From: Bacillus luti
Lineage (GTDB): Bacteria; Bacillota; Bacilli; Bacillales; Bacillaceae_G
Assembly: GCF_001884105.1 (NCBI RefSeq)
Contig: NZ_MACI01000083.1
Location: 1-61,114, forward strand
Length of the DNA stretch: 61,114 nt
Direction: 5' to 3'
The notes beneath the pieces were generated by a model. That model searched no databases, was not told the origin of the DNA, and worked only from the letters and a program-made list of their open reading frames with translations. The translations under genes were made by a program, and so were the position numbers. Positions 53,450 through 61,114 of this stretch are shown here, piece by piece (the stretch's first letter is position 1; every line of letters begins with the position of its first letter).

Positions 53450-54223
53450 ATGGTTTCAAATACTGTAATTGCCAGCATCATCTTTCAACTCATTGTCTCG
53501 ATTCTGGTCCCAATTATTGTACTCGTTTATTTCCGTAAAAAATATAATATTAATTGGAAAGTAGTCGGCGTTGGTGTTCTTATCTTTATCGGATTTACCC
53601 AAATTCTCGAAACACCGTTCCAACTATTTATGCGCGGTAATCCAGCAATCGCTCCAATTTTAGAAAATCCATTTGCCTTCGCACTTTATGGCGGACTGAC
53701 TGCTGGTATTTTTGAAGAATTAGGACGCTTCGTTGCCTTCTTCTTCTTACTAAAAAAATATCTAGAATATAAAGATGGCTTCGCTTACGGAATTGGTCAC
53801 GGCGGCATTGAATCTATTTTAGTTGGCGGATTCTCTGCATTCCAAGCATTAATCTTTGCTAATTCTATTAACGATGGTAGCTTCACTCGATTGGTTGAAC
53901 AGAAGCCTGAGCTCAGCATTATACAAGACATGCTAATCCAGCAACCTGCCTACTTATACTTCCTTGGTAGCTTAGAAAGAATTATGGCACTCGTGCTACA
54001 AATCGCCTTTACAATGCTTGTTTTATACGCAGTAAAACAGAAGAAATATATATTCCTTGTGTACGCTATACTATTCCACGCATTTGTAGACTTTTTCGCG
54101 GCACTTTACCAAACAAATACAATTAACATCTTTGTTGCAGAAGGAATTACCCTTCTCTTCACAATTGGTGCTGTCGTTCTTATTCGCAAAATGAAAGCAA
54201 AATTAATGAGTGTACCGGAGTAA
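53450..54223 (+). CDS. YhfC-family intramembrane metalloprotease-like protein
   Basis: 257 aa from ATG 53450; the frame upstream overlaps merR and lacks an SD. Seven to eight hydrophobic segments. FEELGRFVAFFFLLKKY (E-E-x2-R) and YGIGHGGIESILVGG are the conserved motifs of the YhfC group, related to CPBP proteases. LFHAFVDFFAALYQ supplies a third His/Asp motif. Substrate unknown. Divergent from the TipAS-type regulator gene. Confidence 0.82.
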   Translation: MVSNTVIASIIFQLIVSILVPIIVLVYFRKKYNINWKVVGVGVLIFIGFTQILETPFQLFMRGNPAIAPILENPFAFALYGGLTAGIFEELGRFVAFFFLLKKYLEYKDGFAYGIGHGGIESILVGGFSAFQALIFANSINDGSFTRLVEQKPELSIIQDMLIQQPAYLYFLGSLERIMALVLQIAFTMLVLYAVKQKKYIFLVYAILFHAFVDFFAALYQTNTINIFVAEGITLLFTIGAVVLIRKMKAKLMSVPE

Positions 54224-54255
54224 AAAAATAACCCACCAATTGGTGGGTTATTTTT
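54224..54255. terminator. bidirectional terminator
   Basis: AAAATAACCCACCAATTGGTGGGTTATTTT-type perfect palindromic stem (AATAACCCACC arm) with A/T flanks. Confidence 0.93.
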
Positions 54256-54286
54256 TATCCCGCACTGATTATTAGTTGAACTTTAT
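54253..54286 (-). repeat. bcr1-like remnant inside the 3' end of a gene
   Basis: On the minus strand ATAAAGTTCAACTAATAATC followed by AGTGCGGGATAAAA: left-end bases joined to the TCAACTAATAATCAGTG part and the GCGGGATAAAA right end. It forms the last codons of the neighbouring ORF. Confidence 0.5.
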
Positions 54287-54719
54287 ATGGATTATCGTAA
54301 TGATGATAACTTTTCCCTGCTCGCAGTTCTCTCTTTGTTTCCGCATCTATAACAATATACTTATGAAACTCTTCTACTTCATTTTGAGAAAAGGAAGCGA
54401 AAAAATACACTTGGCGATCAGGGTGAACAAAAGCATCTTGCAGCACCACTTTACTTCGACAACCCACGGCTATTTTTTGTCGGAAAGAAGATTCCTCATC
54501 GGCCACTTCTTTAAATGAAATTTTTTTACGAACGCTATACGCTGCATTGTTGTATTCTTTATAAATTTTCTTATCTAACTGTTCGTAAAACACATCCTCA
54601 CTTACAAATGGCTTATTTCGATTGCTTGGATAGTCTAACTTTTGATTGGATTGTGCATATGTTGTGGATATTTGCGCAAGAAAACAAATCATGAATACGA
54701 TACATATCATTTTTTTCAT
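54255..54719 (-). CDS. secreted hypothetical protein
   Basis: 154 aa. Signal peptide MKKMICIVFMICFLAQISTT with cleavage near TYAQS. The mature part has VRKKISFKEVADEESSFRQK and FVHPDRQVYFFASF. The last dozen codons (ending VQLIISAG) are read through the bcr1-like remnant, so the native C-terminus may have been replaced. ATG 54719 after GAGGTGCC. Family not recognised. Confidence 0.6.
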   Translation of the reverse strand: MKKMICIVFMICFLAQISTTYAQSNQKLDYPSNRNKPFVSEDVFYEQLDKKIYKEYNNAAYSVRKKISFKEVADEESSFRQKIAVGCRSKVVLQDAFVHPDRQVYFFASFSQNEVEEFHKYIVIDAETKRELRAGKSYHHYDNPYKVQLIISAG

Positions 54720-54866
54720 AATGGCACCTCAATTTTCATTATCCACATTACTTTTCCACACACTCAGATCACTATGCCCTTTCCGAGAAAAAAGGAATAT
54801 TTTCCACTTTTGTCGAAGTATATAAGCGTCAACTTGAAAGATGGGGATGAAAGATGGGGATGAATT

Positions 54867-55421
54867 ATGAAGAAACTTATTGTAATACGACATTGTTCCG
54901 CAACTGGCCAAGAACGTGATGCCGAATTAACAAACGTAGGAAGAGAACAAGCAAACACCCTTGCTACATTCCTCTTAGAAAATCACCTACAAATAAACTA
55001 TATTATTTCAAGCCCATTTGTCCGAGCTATCGATTCCATTCGGCCCTATGCGCTTCAAGCTAACTTATCTATCCAAGAAGACGAACGGCTAGCTGAACGC
55101 ATATTAAGCGACGTTCCAATGGATGATTGGATGCAAAAATTAGAATCCACTTTTACAAACATAGATATTGCCTTCTCAGGCGGAGAGTCAACAAAACAAG
55201 CAACAGACCGTGCCATATCGCTTATCCAAGACATTTTAAAACTAGAGCATGACACAACATTACTCGTTACACATGGAAACTTACTTACATTAATTTTAAG
55301 GCACTTTGATTCTTCCATTGGCTTTCATGAATGGAAAACTTTAACCAATCCTGATATTTACGAAATTACACTAAATGAACAATCTATCATAAAACGCTTA
55401 TGGGACGTGCCATCCAAGTAA
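54867..55421 (+). CDS. histidine phosphatase superfamily protein
   Basis: 184 aa. The phosphohistidine motif is IRHCSATG (RHC in place of the usual RHG), residues 7-14; second Arg in SSPFVRAIDSI; second catalytic His in LLVTHGNL. It is related to cofactor-dependent phosphoglycerate-mutase-like phosphatases. Substrate unknown. ATG 54867 after GATGGGGATG. The Gly-to-Cys change beside the catalytic His is seen in part of the family. Confidence 0.85.
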   Translation: MKKLIVIRHCSATGQERDAELTNVGREQANTLATFLLENHLQINYIISSPFVRAIDSIRPYALQANLSIQEDERLAERILSDVPMDDWMQKLESTFTNIDIAFSGGESTKQATDRAISLIQDILKLEHDTTLLVTHGNLLTLILRHFDSSIGFHEWKTLTNPDIYEITLNEQSIIKRLWDVPSK

Positions 55422-55495
55422 TATCCCTTTCCGAAACATTCAGTTGACGCCGCGAGAAGAAACTGTACTAACAATAGAAAGGGGTAGTACTCCAT

Positions 55496-55963
55496 ATGTA
55501 CGAAGATGTACTTGCTTTACTACATAAAACAAATGTTTCTTATGAAAAATTTGAACACGAACCAGTACTCGATTATGAGACAGATTGTATCGTACGAGAA
55601 AGACTTGGCTTACGAGGTACTCCAAGTAAAAGCTTATTTTTAAAATCAAAATCCGGGGCGTATTACGTATTTTTCACTTTAGAAGGAACTCGGCTTAACC
55701 GAGGAGAGATGAAAGAAATAACTGGAGAAAGCTTATCGCTCTGTTCTCCTGATGAACTAAGAATGGAGACTGGCTGCACCCCTGGCTGTGTAGCTCCTTT
55801 CGGTTATTCACAAGATGTGACAATTATTGTGGACAGTTCCATCTATACGTATAATAAAATTTTAATTACACCTGGTGTACCCGAATTTACAATTGAATTA
55901 TCCACAGAGGAATTAAAGAAGATTTTATTAACATGTCCAAATCTAGTCTTAGAGTACAAATAA
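55496..55963 (+). CDS. YbaK/ProX-type aminoacyl-tRNA deacylase
   Basis: 155 aa. YbaK fold: FEHEPVLDYET near residue 20, GTPSKSLFLKSKSGAYYVFF (catalytic Lys region) and GETGCTPGCVAPFGY-like METGCTPGCVAPFGY near residue 100. Such proteins hydrolyse mischarged Cys- or Ala-tRNA-Pro. ATG 55496 after AAAGGGG. Probably co-expressed with the phosphatase gene upstream (75 nt gap). Confidence 0.88.
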   Translation: MYEDVLALLHKTNVSYEKFEHEPVLDYETDCIVRERLGLRGTPSKSLFLKSKSGAYYVFFTLEGTRLNRGEMKEITGESLSLCSPDELRMETGCTPGCVAPFGYSQDVTIIVDSSIYTYNKILITPGVPEFTIELSTEELKKILLTCPNLVLEYK

Positions 55964-55994
55964 AAAGAGAGCTAATGATTAGCTCTCTTTTTTC
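55964..55994. terminator. bidirectional terminator
   Basis: AAAAGAGAGCTAAT/ATTAGCTCTCTTTT stem with a 1-nt centre, between convergent genes. Confidence 0.9.
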
Positions 55995-55995
55995 A

Positions 55996-56892
55996 TTATT
56001 TCGCTTCTGCTGTTTTTTCTTTTGCAGAACGTACTTGCTCGTCCGCATGGTAAGAAGAACGCACAAGTGGGCCAGCTTCACAGTGACTAAATCCTTTGCT
56101 AAGTGCAATTTCTTTTAGCTCTGCAAATTCTGCTGGTGGGTAATATTTAAGAACTGGTAAATGCTTCTTAGATGGTTGTAGGTATTGTCCAAGAGTTAAA
56201 ATATCCACATTGTTTGCACGTAAGTCATCCATTGCTTCAATTAAATCTTCTCTTGTTTCACCTAAGCCCACCATAATGCTCGATTTAGTTGGAATATCAG
56301 GCTGCATTTCTTTTGCTCGACGTAAAAACTCTAATGAACGGTCATATTTTGCTCTAGCGCGAACTCGGTTAGATAATCGACGTACTGTTTCAATGTTATG
56401 GTTCAAAATATCTGGTTTTGCATCCATTAACATTTTTAAGTTTTCTTCTACCCCACCCATATCAGATGGTAACACTTCGATAGACGTGAATGGATTTTTA
56501 CGACGTACAGCACGTACTGTTTCAGCAAAAACAGCTGCTCCCCCATCCTTTAAATCATCACGTGCAACCGCTGTTATAACAACGTGCTTTAAGCCCATTT
56601 GTACTACAGAATCTGCTACGCGTTCTGGCTCTTGTAAATCAAGCTCAGTTGGTAAGCCTGTTTTAACCGCACAAAAACGACAAGCACGTGTACAAACCGC
56701 ACCTAAGATCATAAATGTTGCTGTTTTCCTTACAGCCCAGCATTCATGAATATTCGGACATTTCGCTTCTTCACAAACGGTATGAAGATTTTTAGAACGC
56801 ATCATTTTCTTTAAGCCTGTATAGTTTTCATTCGTGTTTAACTTAATTTTCAACCATTCGGGCTTGCGCTTATATTCTGTTTGTTTTGTCAT
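55996..56892 (-). CDS. lipA: lipoyl synthase LipA
   Basis: 298 aa, ATG 56892 with GGAG 9-10 nt upstream; a TTG three codons earlier overlaps the SD region. Radical-SAM enzyme that inserts two sulfurs into octanoyl groups on E2/H proteins. The auxiliary cluster cysteines are in [12 protein letters not shown], the radical-SAM CxxxCxxC in CTRACRFC, and RSSYHAD is near the C-terminus. Convergent with the YbaK gene. B. subtilis calls it yutB. Confidence 0.96.
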   Translation of the reverse strand: MTKQTEYKRKPEWLKIKLNTNENYTGLKKMMRSKNLHTVCEEAKCPNIHECWAVRKTATFMILGAVCTRACRFCAVKTGLPTELDLQEPERVADSVVQMGLKHVVITAVARDDLKDGGAAVFAETVRAVRRKNPFTSIEVLPSDMGGVEENLKMLMDAKPDILNHNIETVRRLSNRVRARAKYDRSLEFLRRAKEMQPDIPTKSSIMVGLGETREDLIEAMDDLRANNVDILTLGQYLQPSKKHLPVLKYYPPAEFAELKEIALSKGFSHCEAGPLVRSSYHADEQVRSAKEKTAEAK

Positions 56893-57081
56893 GGTTATCA
56901 ACTCCGCACAATATGAAATAGTTTACCGTGTTCGCTTCTTTCAATGTAACATATCTATTCTAACGTATGAAAGCGATTTGCTCAAATGAAGATTCTAAGA
57001 TTTTTTCCAATCGTTCCCTATAATGAAATACTCCGTATATCCCACACTAAAAAGAGTGATGTTGTGAAAGGAGTCTATTTC

Positions 57082-58065
57082 ATGCTTCGAAAAATTTCTC
57101 TTTTGCTTTCGATTTGCTTTCTTCTCCACCAAAACATCGCTTACGGTGAAGATAATCAGCAAAGCATATACGAAAAGCGCATGGCACTATATAAAGAAAC
57201 CGAGCAATCTTCAGGCATTCCGTGGTATTACTTAGCTGCAATGGATCAATATGAAAGAAATATACGGAGCGTAAGAAAAGATATTCCCAAAAAACCAGAT
57301 GCCATCATTTCCCTTTATTTCAAACCAGAAATATGGGCTGGACCTGTTAATAGTAACGATACTCTCCCCCATACAATTTCTCTATTTGGTGGAATGGGTT
57401 TAGATGGTGATAAAGATGGATTTGCAAATGCAAATAACGATCGTGATCTTCTGCATACTGCAGCGACTATTTTAAAGAAACAAGGAACGTCCGAAGACCG
57501 TATTAAAATTATGCTTTGGGAATATTATAGACGTGCGAAAACAGTTGATTTAATTACCGAATACGCCCAAATTTATAAACAGTATGGACGTATTAACTTA
57601 GAAGGAAATGCCTTCCCTCTCCCGATTCGTAGTGACCATAGCTACCGGAGTACATTTGGCGCTGGAAGAAGTTTTGGAGGAAGAAGAATTCATGAAGGAA
57701 CCGATATTTTTGCCGGCTATGGCGTACCAGTAAGATCTACTTGCTATGGCATCATTGAAACAAAAGGCTGGAACCGTCTTGGTGGATGGCGCATCGGTAT
57801 TCGCGACCTGCATAACAATTACCATTATTACGCTCATTTAGGCGGATTTTCAAAAGAAATACAGCTTGGACAAATTGTCGAGCCCGGAAAAGTAATCGGA
57901 TTTGTTGGTAGCACCGGTTACGGTCCTCCTGGCACAGCTGGAAAATTCCCACCTCACTTACATTTCGGCATGTATAAAGACAATGGTTATACAGAATGGG
58001 CTTTCGATCCATATATGCATTTAAGTCTGTGGGAACGAAAAGAACGAGCGAATACAAAACGATAA
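57082..58065 (+). CDS. lytH: LytH (YunA), sporulation L-Ala-D-Glu endopeptidase of the M23 family
   Basis: 327 aa from ATG 57082, 8 nt after AAAGGAG; the frame further upstream has no SD. Signal peptide about residues 1-24. The N-terminal part resembles a lytic transglycosylase-like helper (IPWYYLAAMDQYERN). The M23 domain has the zinc ligands in RIHEGTDIFA and HLHFGMY with the YYAHLGG strand. B. subtilis LytH trims spore cortex peptides and depends on sigma-K. Operon terminator follows directly. Confidence 0.9.
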   Translation: MLRKISLLLSICFLLHQNIAYGEDNQQSIYEKRMALYKETEQSSGIPWYYLAAMDQYERNIRSVRKDIPKKPDAIISLYFKPEIWAGPVNSNDTLPHTISLFGGMGLDGDKDGFANANNDRDLLHTAATILKKQGTSEDRIKIMLWEYYRRAKTVDLITEYAQIYKQYGRINLEGNAFPLPIRSDHSYRSTFGAGRSFGGRRIHEGTDIFAGYGVPVRSTCYGIIETKGWNRLGGWRIGIRDLHNNYHYYAHLGGFSKEIQLGQIVEPGKVIGFVGSTGYGPPGTAGKFPPHLHFGMYKDNGYTEWAFDPYMHLSLWERKERANTKR

Positions 58066-58093
58066 CCGTAGCACACTGCTACGGTTATTTTTT
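58062..58093. terminator. bidirectional terminator of lytH and yunB
   Basis: ATAACCGTAGCA/TGCTACGGTTAT stem with CAC loop and TTTTTT. Confidence 0.93.
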
Positions 58094-58099
58094 ATTTAT

Positions 58100-58831
58100 C
58101 TAACTATCCGTTTTCTTCTTATCCGGTACAACAACACTTCCACTTCCGTAATAAGTAGGCACTTCTCCTTGAACGATACGCGTTGCAATCGGAACATTTT
58201 GTTTCACCTTTATTTCTTTCGTATGAAATGGAATAATCACCTGTAATGTTACTTCCATCTCCATAACAATTTGAATCGCTGTCGTATTAATCCCATGCGG
58301 CTCAATTTTTTGTTTAATATCCGTATTCACATGACCAATGGTAGTGAAATCAATTGGAATATCTGGTCCTATATTTCCAAGAAGCGCATTATCCGTTACA
58401 CGCCCAAAAGGAACCGACATCGTTGCCCCATTTTTTTCAGAAAGACCTAGCTCTTTCAAATTACCTTGCTCTACTTGCTGTAAATATTTTTCTATGTATG
58501 TGGTCGTTGACGTTACGATTTCATTTACTTGCTTCGTATTTAAATTAATTGTGGATACTTTCCCGTTTTTATCATTTTGTACTTTCATTAACGAATCGAC
58601 ATCGAACCCTTCATTAATTCTGTCTTTTACCGCCTTCGTCATAACCGCTGTCGCCATTTTCTGCGTCTCTACTTCTCCATATTTAATTAATGTCGGCTGA
58701 ATACCGCTATTTACAATCCATAATCCTTGCACGAGTAATATGACAAAAAGAATAAATGACATAAGCAGTATGTGCCGAAAGGAAATAGGGCCCCTTCGAA
58801 ACCGCGAATTTTTCGAACGAAATATACTCAT
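58100..58831 (-). CDS. yunB: YunB, sporulation protein
   Basis: 243 aa. Single N-terminal membrane helix (about residues 20-45), the rest extracytoplasmic: GIQPTLIKYGEVETQKMATA and FGRVTDNALLGNIGPDIPID resemble SpoIIIA/YunB-like beta-rich domains. Needed for normal sporulation in B. subtilis, expressed in the mother cell (sigma-E). ATG 58831 follows GGAGG plus seven Ts. That SD is also the 3' arm of a terminator-like hairpin. Confidence 0.9.
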   Translation of the reverse strand: MSIFRSKNSRFRRGPISFRHILLMSFILFVILLVQGLWIVNSGIQPTLIKYGEVETQKMATAVMTKAVKDRINEGFDVDSLMKVQNDKNGKVSTINLNTKQVNEIVTSTTTYIEKYLQQVEQGNLKELGLSEKNGATMSVPFGRVTDNALLGNIGPDIPIDFTTIGHVNTDIKQKIEPHGINTTAIQIVMEMEVTLQVIIPFHTKEIKVKQNVPIATRIVQGEVPTYYGSGSVVVPDKKKTDS

Positions 58832-58873
58832 AAAAAAACCTCCTTCTTATATCATTTCTATGCAAGAAGGAGG
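58832..58873 (-). terminator. hairpin whose 3' arm is the yunB ribosome binding site
   Basis: CCTCCTTCTT (58873-58864, minus strand) pairs with AAGAAGGAGG (58848-58839), followed by seven Us and then immediately the yunB ATG. It can end yunC transcripts and at the same time hide the yunB SD in any transcript that reads through. Confidence 0.85.
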
Positions 58874-58885
58874 GACGATATATGC

Positions 58886-59188
58886 TTATCTCATTTTTAA
58901 TAATGCTTCTTTTCCGATTGTGCCAGCCGTAATACCTAAAGCTTCGGCTTCAATCGTTACTAATTCTAGCGGTGCTTCAAGAAGTTGTTCAATCGTTCTC
59001 ACACCAACCGCGCGGCCAGCGATAATTCCTCGATCACCTAACTTCTCATTTAAAAGACCTACATCTAATGCACCGCACATAATATATCCTTTATCGCTCA
59101 TTACAGCTAGCAAGTTTGTCTTTGGAAGTTTGACGCTAACAGCAATAAACGTATGATTATCGATTATAATTGGCTCCACATTAACCAT
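58886..59188 (-). CDS. yunC: YunC-like DUF1805 protein
   Basis: 100 aa. VEPIIIDNHTFIAVSVKLPK, LLAVMSDKGYIMCGALDVG and VGVRTIEQLLEAPLELVT are the DUF1805/YunC family core. A compact alpha/beta protein; function unknown. ATG 59188 after AGGAGTG. Twelve nt separate its stop from the hairpin before yunB. Confidence 0.9.
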   Translation of the reverse strand: MVNVEPIIIDNHTFIAVSVKLPKTNLLAVMSDKGYIMCGALDVGLLNEKLGDRGIIAGRAVGVRTIEQLLEAPLELVTIEAEALGITAGTIGKEALLKMR

Positions 59189-59253
59189 AGTTCACACTCC
59201 TCTCTTTCTTATCTGTATGACAAGAGAAAAATGAGTGTTACAAGTTAACTAGC

Positions 59254-60669
59254 CTATAGTTTGACAGAAGATGTATGAGTTATTAACACCTCTGTCAACA
59301 CATCTCTAAGTAATTCTGGCATATAATATTGTTTGTCAGGAAGTGTGGATAGCTCTGGGTATAAGTAGCCAAATGTAAACATATCAATTGTTCCTACCGT
59401 ATATATACGATCTAATTCCAGCGATTCCCCGTTAATTAATACATCTTCCAGTAAAATTTTATTCCCAGGAATCGTGTCTGGAATGACTTCTACACCAGCG
59501 TAAATCATTTTCCCCATTACTTTTCCACGAAATCCGAATCCTTTCACCTCAAGGTTCTCCATATTCGGGCGGCGCGCTTTCAAAATAACTTCCCTTAACG
59601 TTTTCCCTGGCACTTTTAATAAACATGGATTAATGGGATGTGGACAAATTCTGTGAATATCTCCGCGCGTCACAACACCTTCATTTAATCCCTCTAATAG
59701 CACACCAGCGTTCACCATTCCAATTTCTGCACCGCACCACGTTTTCAGCGCACTTGCTAACATGTGCGCAAACGTCGTCTCATGAAACCAATCGACCGGT
59801 AGTGATTCTTTTAAATGAACGACAGGCTCTGCCATTATATGTTTACTTTCCTCCTGCAGCACTTCAATTGTGGATAACGGTTCGCTATAAGCACCTAACC
59901 GTTCTGTCTTAATCGCTCTACCGTCTTTCTTCAATAGTTTCTTCGTCTCTTTATCCACAGTAAGCTGCACGTGACCAACGTAACGTCCCCACTTTTCACA
60001 ACAACAAAGCAAAGTATTATTCATAAGAACGCCTCGCTCAAATAAATGATGCGTATGTGCTCCTAAAATAACATCTATATCATAATGCTCTGCCATATAC
60101 TCATCCATGCTTTTTCCAAGGTGAGAAAGGACAACAGTAACATGAGCCGTATCCTTAACCTCTTCTAAAATGGATTCTAAATGGATAATCGGATCCTCAA
60201 TATGCCAATCAAGCATCTCATAAAAGTCTGGATATGCAACCGTTAATCCGATAAAAGCAATCGTAATACCATCTGTCGTTGTATGTAATTTATAAGGCTT
60301 TGCCCATGCTGGACGTATACCTTCTTTTTCAAATAAATTCGCAACGAGCACCTCAAACCCAGCATCATCATATAAACGGTTCAAATGCTCCTTCGCTAAC
60401 GTAATTCCTTCATTATTTCCAATCGTTACATAATCAAATAACGCCTCATTTAAAAGCTGCGTATTTCCAAGCCCATTTGTCGCTTCCGAAATACTATGAA
60501 AACGATCCACATGATCGCCAATATCTACAGTTAAAACAGTCTCTCCCGCTGCCTGTCTTCGCTTTTTCTCTCCTTGTACAAACCGAGAAATTTGTGGCCA
60601 ATTTTCAAAATGACTATGTATATCGTTTGTATGATAAAGGTGGATGATTGTTTCTTTATTTATATTCAG
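59254..60669 (-). CDS. yunD: YunD, calcineurin-like metallophosphatase / 5'-nucleotidase
   Basis: 471 aa when started at CTG 60669. The only ATG/GTG/TTG start that keeps the frame is GTG 60510, which would remove the metal-binding HTNDIHSHFEN. CTG 60669 lies 8 nt after AGAGGAGG (60678-60685) and gives MNINKETIIHLYHTNDIHSH. The motifs then run DxH, VDIGDHVD, IGNNEG, LSHLG and GAHTHHLF, followed by the UshA-type C-terminal domain. No signal peptide, so cytoplasmic, as YunD. The reading frame was checked and is continuous. Confidence 0.85.
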   Translation of the reverse strand: MNINKETIIHLYHTNDIHSHFENWPQISRFVQGEKKRRQAAGETVLTVDIGDHVDRFHSISEATNGLGNTQLLNEALFDYVTIGNNEGITLAKEHLNRLYDDAGFEVLVANLFEKEGIRPAWAKPYKLHTTTDGITIAFIGLTVAYPDFYEMLDWHIEDPIIHLESILEEVKDTAHVTVVLSHLGKSMDEYMAEHYDIDVILGAHTHHLFERGVLMNNTLLCCCEKWGRYVGHVQLTVDKETKKLLKKDGRAIKTERLGAYSEPLSTIEVLQEESKHIMAEPVVHLKESLPVDWFHETTFAHMLASALKTWCGAEIGMVNAGVLLEGLNEGVVTRGDIHRICPHPINPCLLKVPGKTLREVILKARRPNMENLEVKGFGFRGKVMGKMIYAGVEVIPDTIPGNKILLEDVLINGESLELDRIYTVGTIDMFTFGYLYPELSTLPDKQYYMPELLRDVLTEVLITHTSSVKL

Positions 60670-61092
60670 AGAAAAAACCTCCTCTCAGTTCCTTACTGCC
60701 ATTTACGCTATACGTACGCAATAATCCTGTAAATACTTTTCGTCTTTTCTTGCTATTTTACATTGTACTCGCATTATGAGAAAAAGCAAAAAATTGCCCT
60801 TTTCATATGAGAAGCTTTATATTACTTTTTCTAGTTTGAGGAGATTTTCTGTGGAACGATTGTAGCTAGAGGAGATGATGGAGGTTGGAGATTTGGGATT
60901 TTTCAGTATCTTTGCCTCACTTACCTGCTTTTCGTATAGCTGCCGGGTATACAGTCCTCTCTGCCATGTCGTAATTTGTTGGTAAGTCGATATTCCTTGT
61001 CGAAACGTCGATATATTTGAAAAATCGCTGATATATTCGGCTGGAAACCTACCTGGGTATCCAGGTCCCACTCAATTTCAGATAAACAAAAC
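60670..61092. other. intergenic region at the right edge
   Basis: About 420 nt. It holds the tandem-like repeat at 60965-61045 and a CCTGG-GTAT-CCAGG palindrome at about 61050-61063. Two minus-strand frames of 62-84 aa cover it but lack SDs and follow the repeat, so I do not call them genes. Confidence 0.4.
60965..61045 (-). repeat. degenerate ~20-bp tandem repeat
   Basis: On the minus strand successive units read ATATATCAGCGATTTTTCAA, ATATATCGACGTTTCGACAA, GGAATATCGACTTACCAACA. They share an ATATCGAC-like core at about 20-nt spacing. It is a likely B. cereus-group intergenic repeat; I cannot name it. Confidence 0.5.
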
Positions 61093-61114
61093 AAAAAAGC
61101 GCCCTGCATAGCAG
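61085..61114 (-). terminator. left half of a terminator cut by the window edge
   Basis: AAAAAAGCGCCCTGC at the end looks like the 3' arm and U-tract of a minus-strand terminator; its 5' arm and gene would lie to the right. Confidence 0.5.

Noticed and set aside
60520-60669. Possible frameshift in yunD between the N-terminal motif and GTG 60510
   Set aside because: Re-reading the complement base by base shows one continuous frame from CTG 60669 to the stop; the first impression came from dropping two bases.
60817-61109. Two minus-strand ORFs of 62-84 aa at the right edge
   Set aside because: No SD, codons follow the degenerate tandem repeat, and the composition is not protein-like.
1-61114. 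CRISPR array, rRNA or tRNA genes, prophage
   Set aside because: No regularly spaced identical repeats, no rRNA cores or tRNA TTCGANNC arms with CCA contexts, and no structural phage genes were seen.

Overview
This window is a chromosomal segment of a Bacillus cereus-group organism (B. cereus / thuringiensis / anthracis type). The reasons are: low GC with strong AGGAGG-type ribosome binding sites, bcr1-like repeats typical of the group, an AlkD whose residues fall at the published B. cereus positions (W109, D113, R148, W187), and long synteny with the B. subtilis yui-yum-yut-yun region (yuiC/yuiB, ndh/yumB, yumC, yutM-dapF-yuzB-yutJ, yuzD/yutI, yutH, yutG, yutF, yutE, yutD, yutC, lipA, lytH(yunA), yunB-yunC-yunD). 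No rRNA, tRNA, CRISPR array or prophage was seen. Taxonomy and synteny rest on recall, not on a search.

Layout. 1-10 kb: a PatB/MalY-like lyase, a SodC-like lipoprotein with two missing metal ligands, convergent kapB/kapD (KinA-pathway sporulation), an ArsB/NhaD-type transporter, alkD, a T-box-controlled glycyl-tRNA synthetase, a YuxO-type thioesterase and BirA-controlled bioY. 10-17 kb: galU-pgcA (sugar-phosphate supply for the cell envelope), the diadenylate cyclase cdaS, pepA, yuiC-yuiB and a NUDIX hydrolase. 17.2-18.8 kb: an island-like stretch with a full bcr1-like repeat, a GC-richer FUSC-family transporter gene and an IS4/IS231-like relic. 18.8-32.5 kb: the respiratory/redox genes ndh, yumC and yutJ, an Fe-S carrier gene (yutM) with dapF, a Spo0E-like phosphatase, a FetAB-like ABC exporter, and a decayed patch at 25.5-25.9 kb with an O-methyltransferase remnant, a perfect 24-bp palindrome and a CTG-initiated small protein. 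32.57-34.69 kb: an IS200/IS605-type element with intact tnpB and a decayed tnpA. 34.7-39 kb: accessory genes of mostly unknown function and a parS-like 16-mer. 39-49 kb: yuzD/yutI, a structured direct-repeat element, yutH, yutG, a MacB/FtsX-type ABC system, a flavodoxin-fold oxidoreductase under a dyad-covered promoter, yutF, a SufR-like regulator and yutE. 49.3-61 kb: glpX, a structured RNA leader upstream of a zinc-ribbon/S4-domain protein, yutD, yutC, a TipAS-type MerR regulator, a YhfC-family protease, lipA and the sporulation genes lytH, yunB, yunC and yunD.

Common themes are sporulation (kapB, kapD, cdaS, Spo0E-like, yutH, yutC, lytH, yunB), redox and Fe-S metabolism (ndh, yumC, yutJ, yutM, yutI, lipA, SufR-like) and envelope precursor supply (galU, pgcA, dapF, PgpA-like yutG). 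Convergent gene pairs nearly always share a bidirectional hairpin terminator.

The least explained parts are the 50.7-51.0 kb RNA leader, which has a rod-like fold, a terminator and a competing antiterminator before a putative RNA-binding S4 protein; two genes that appear to start at CTG (yunD and a 61-aa membrane peptide); a terminator whose 3' arm and U-tract also serve as the yunB ribosome binding site; and modular bcr1 pieces that supply stop codons and C-termini to neighbouring genes.
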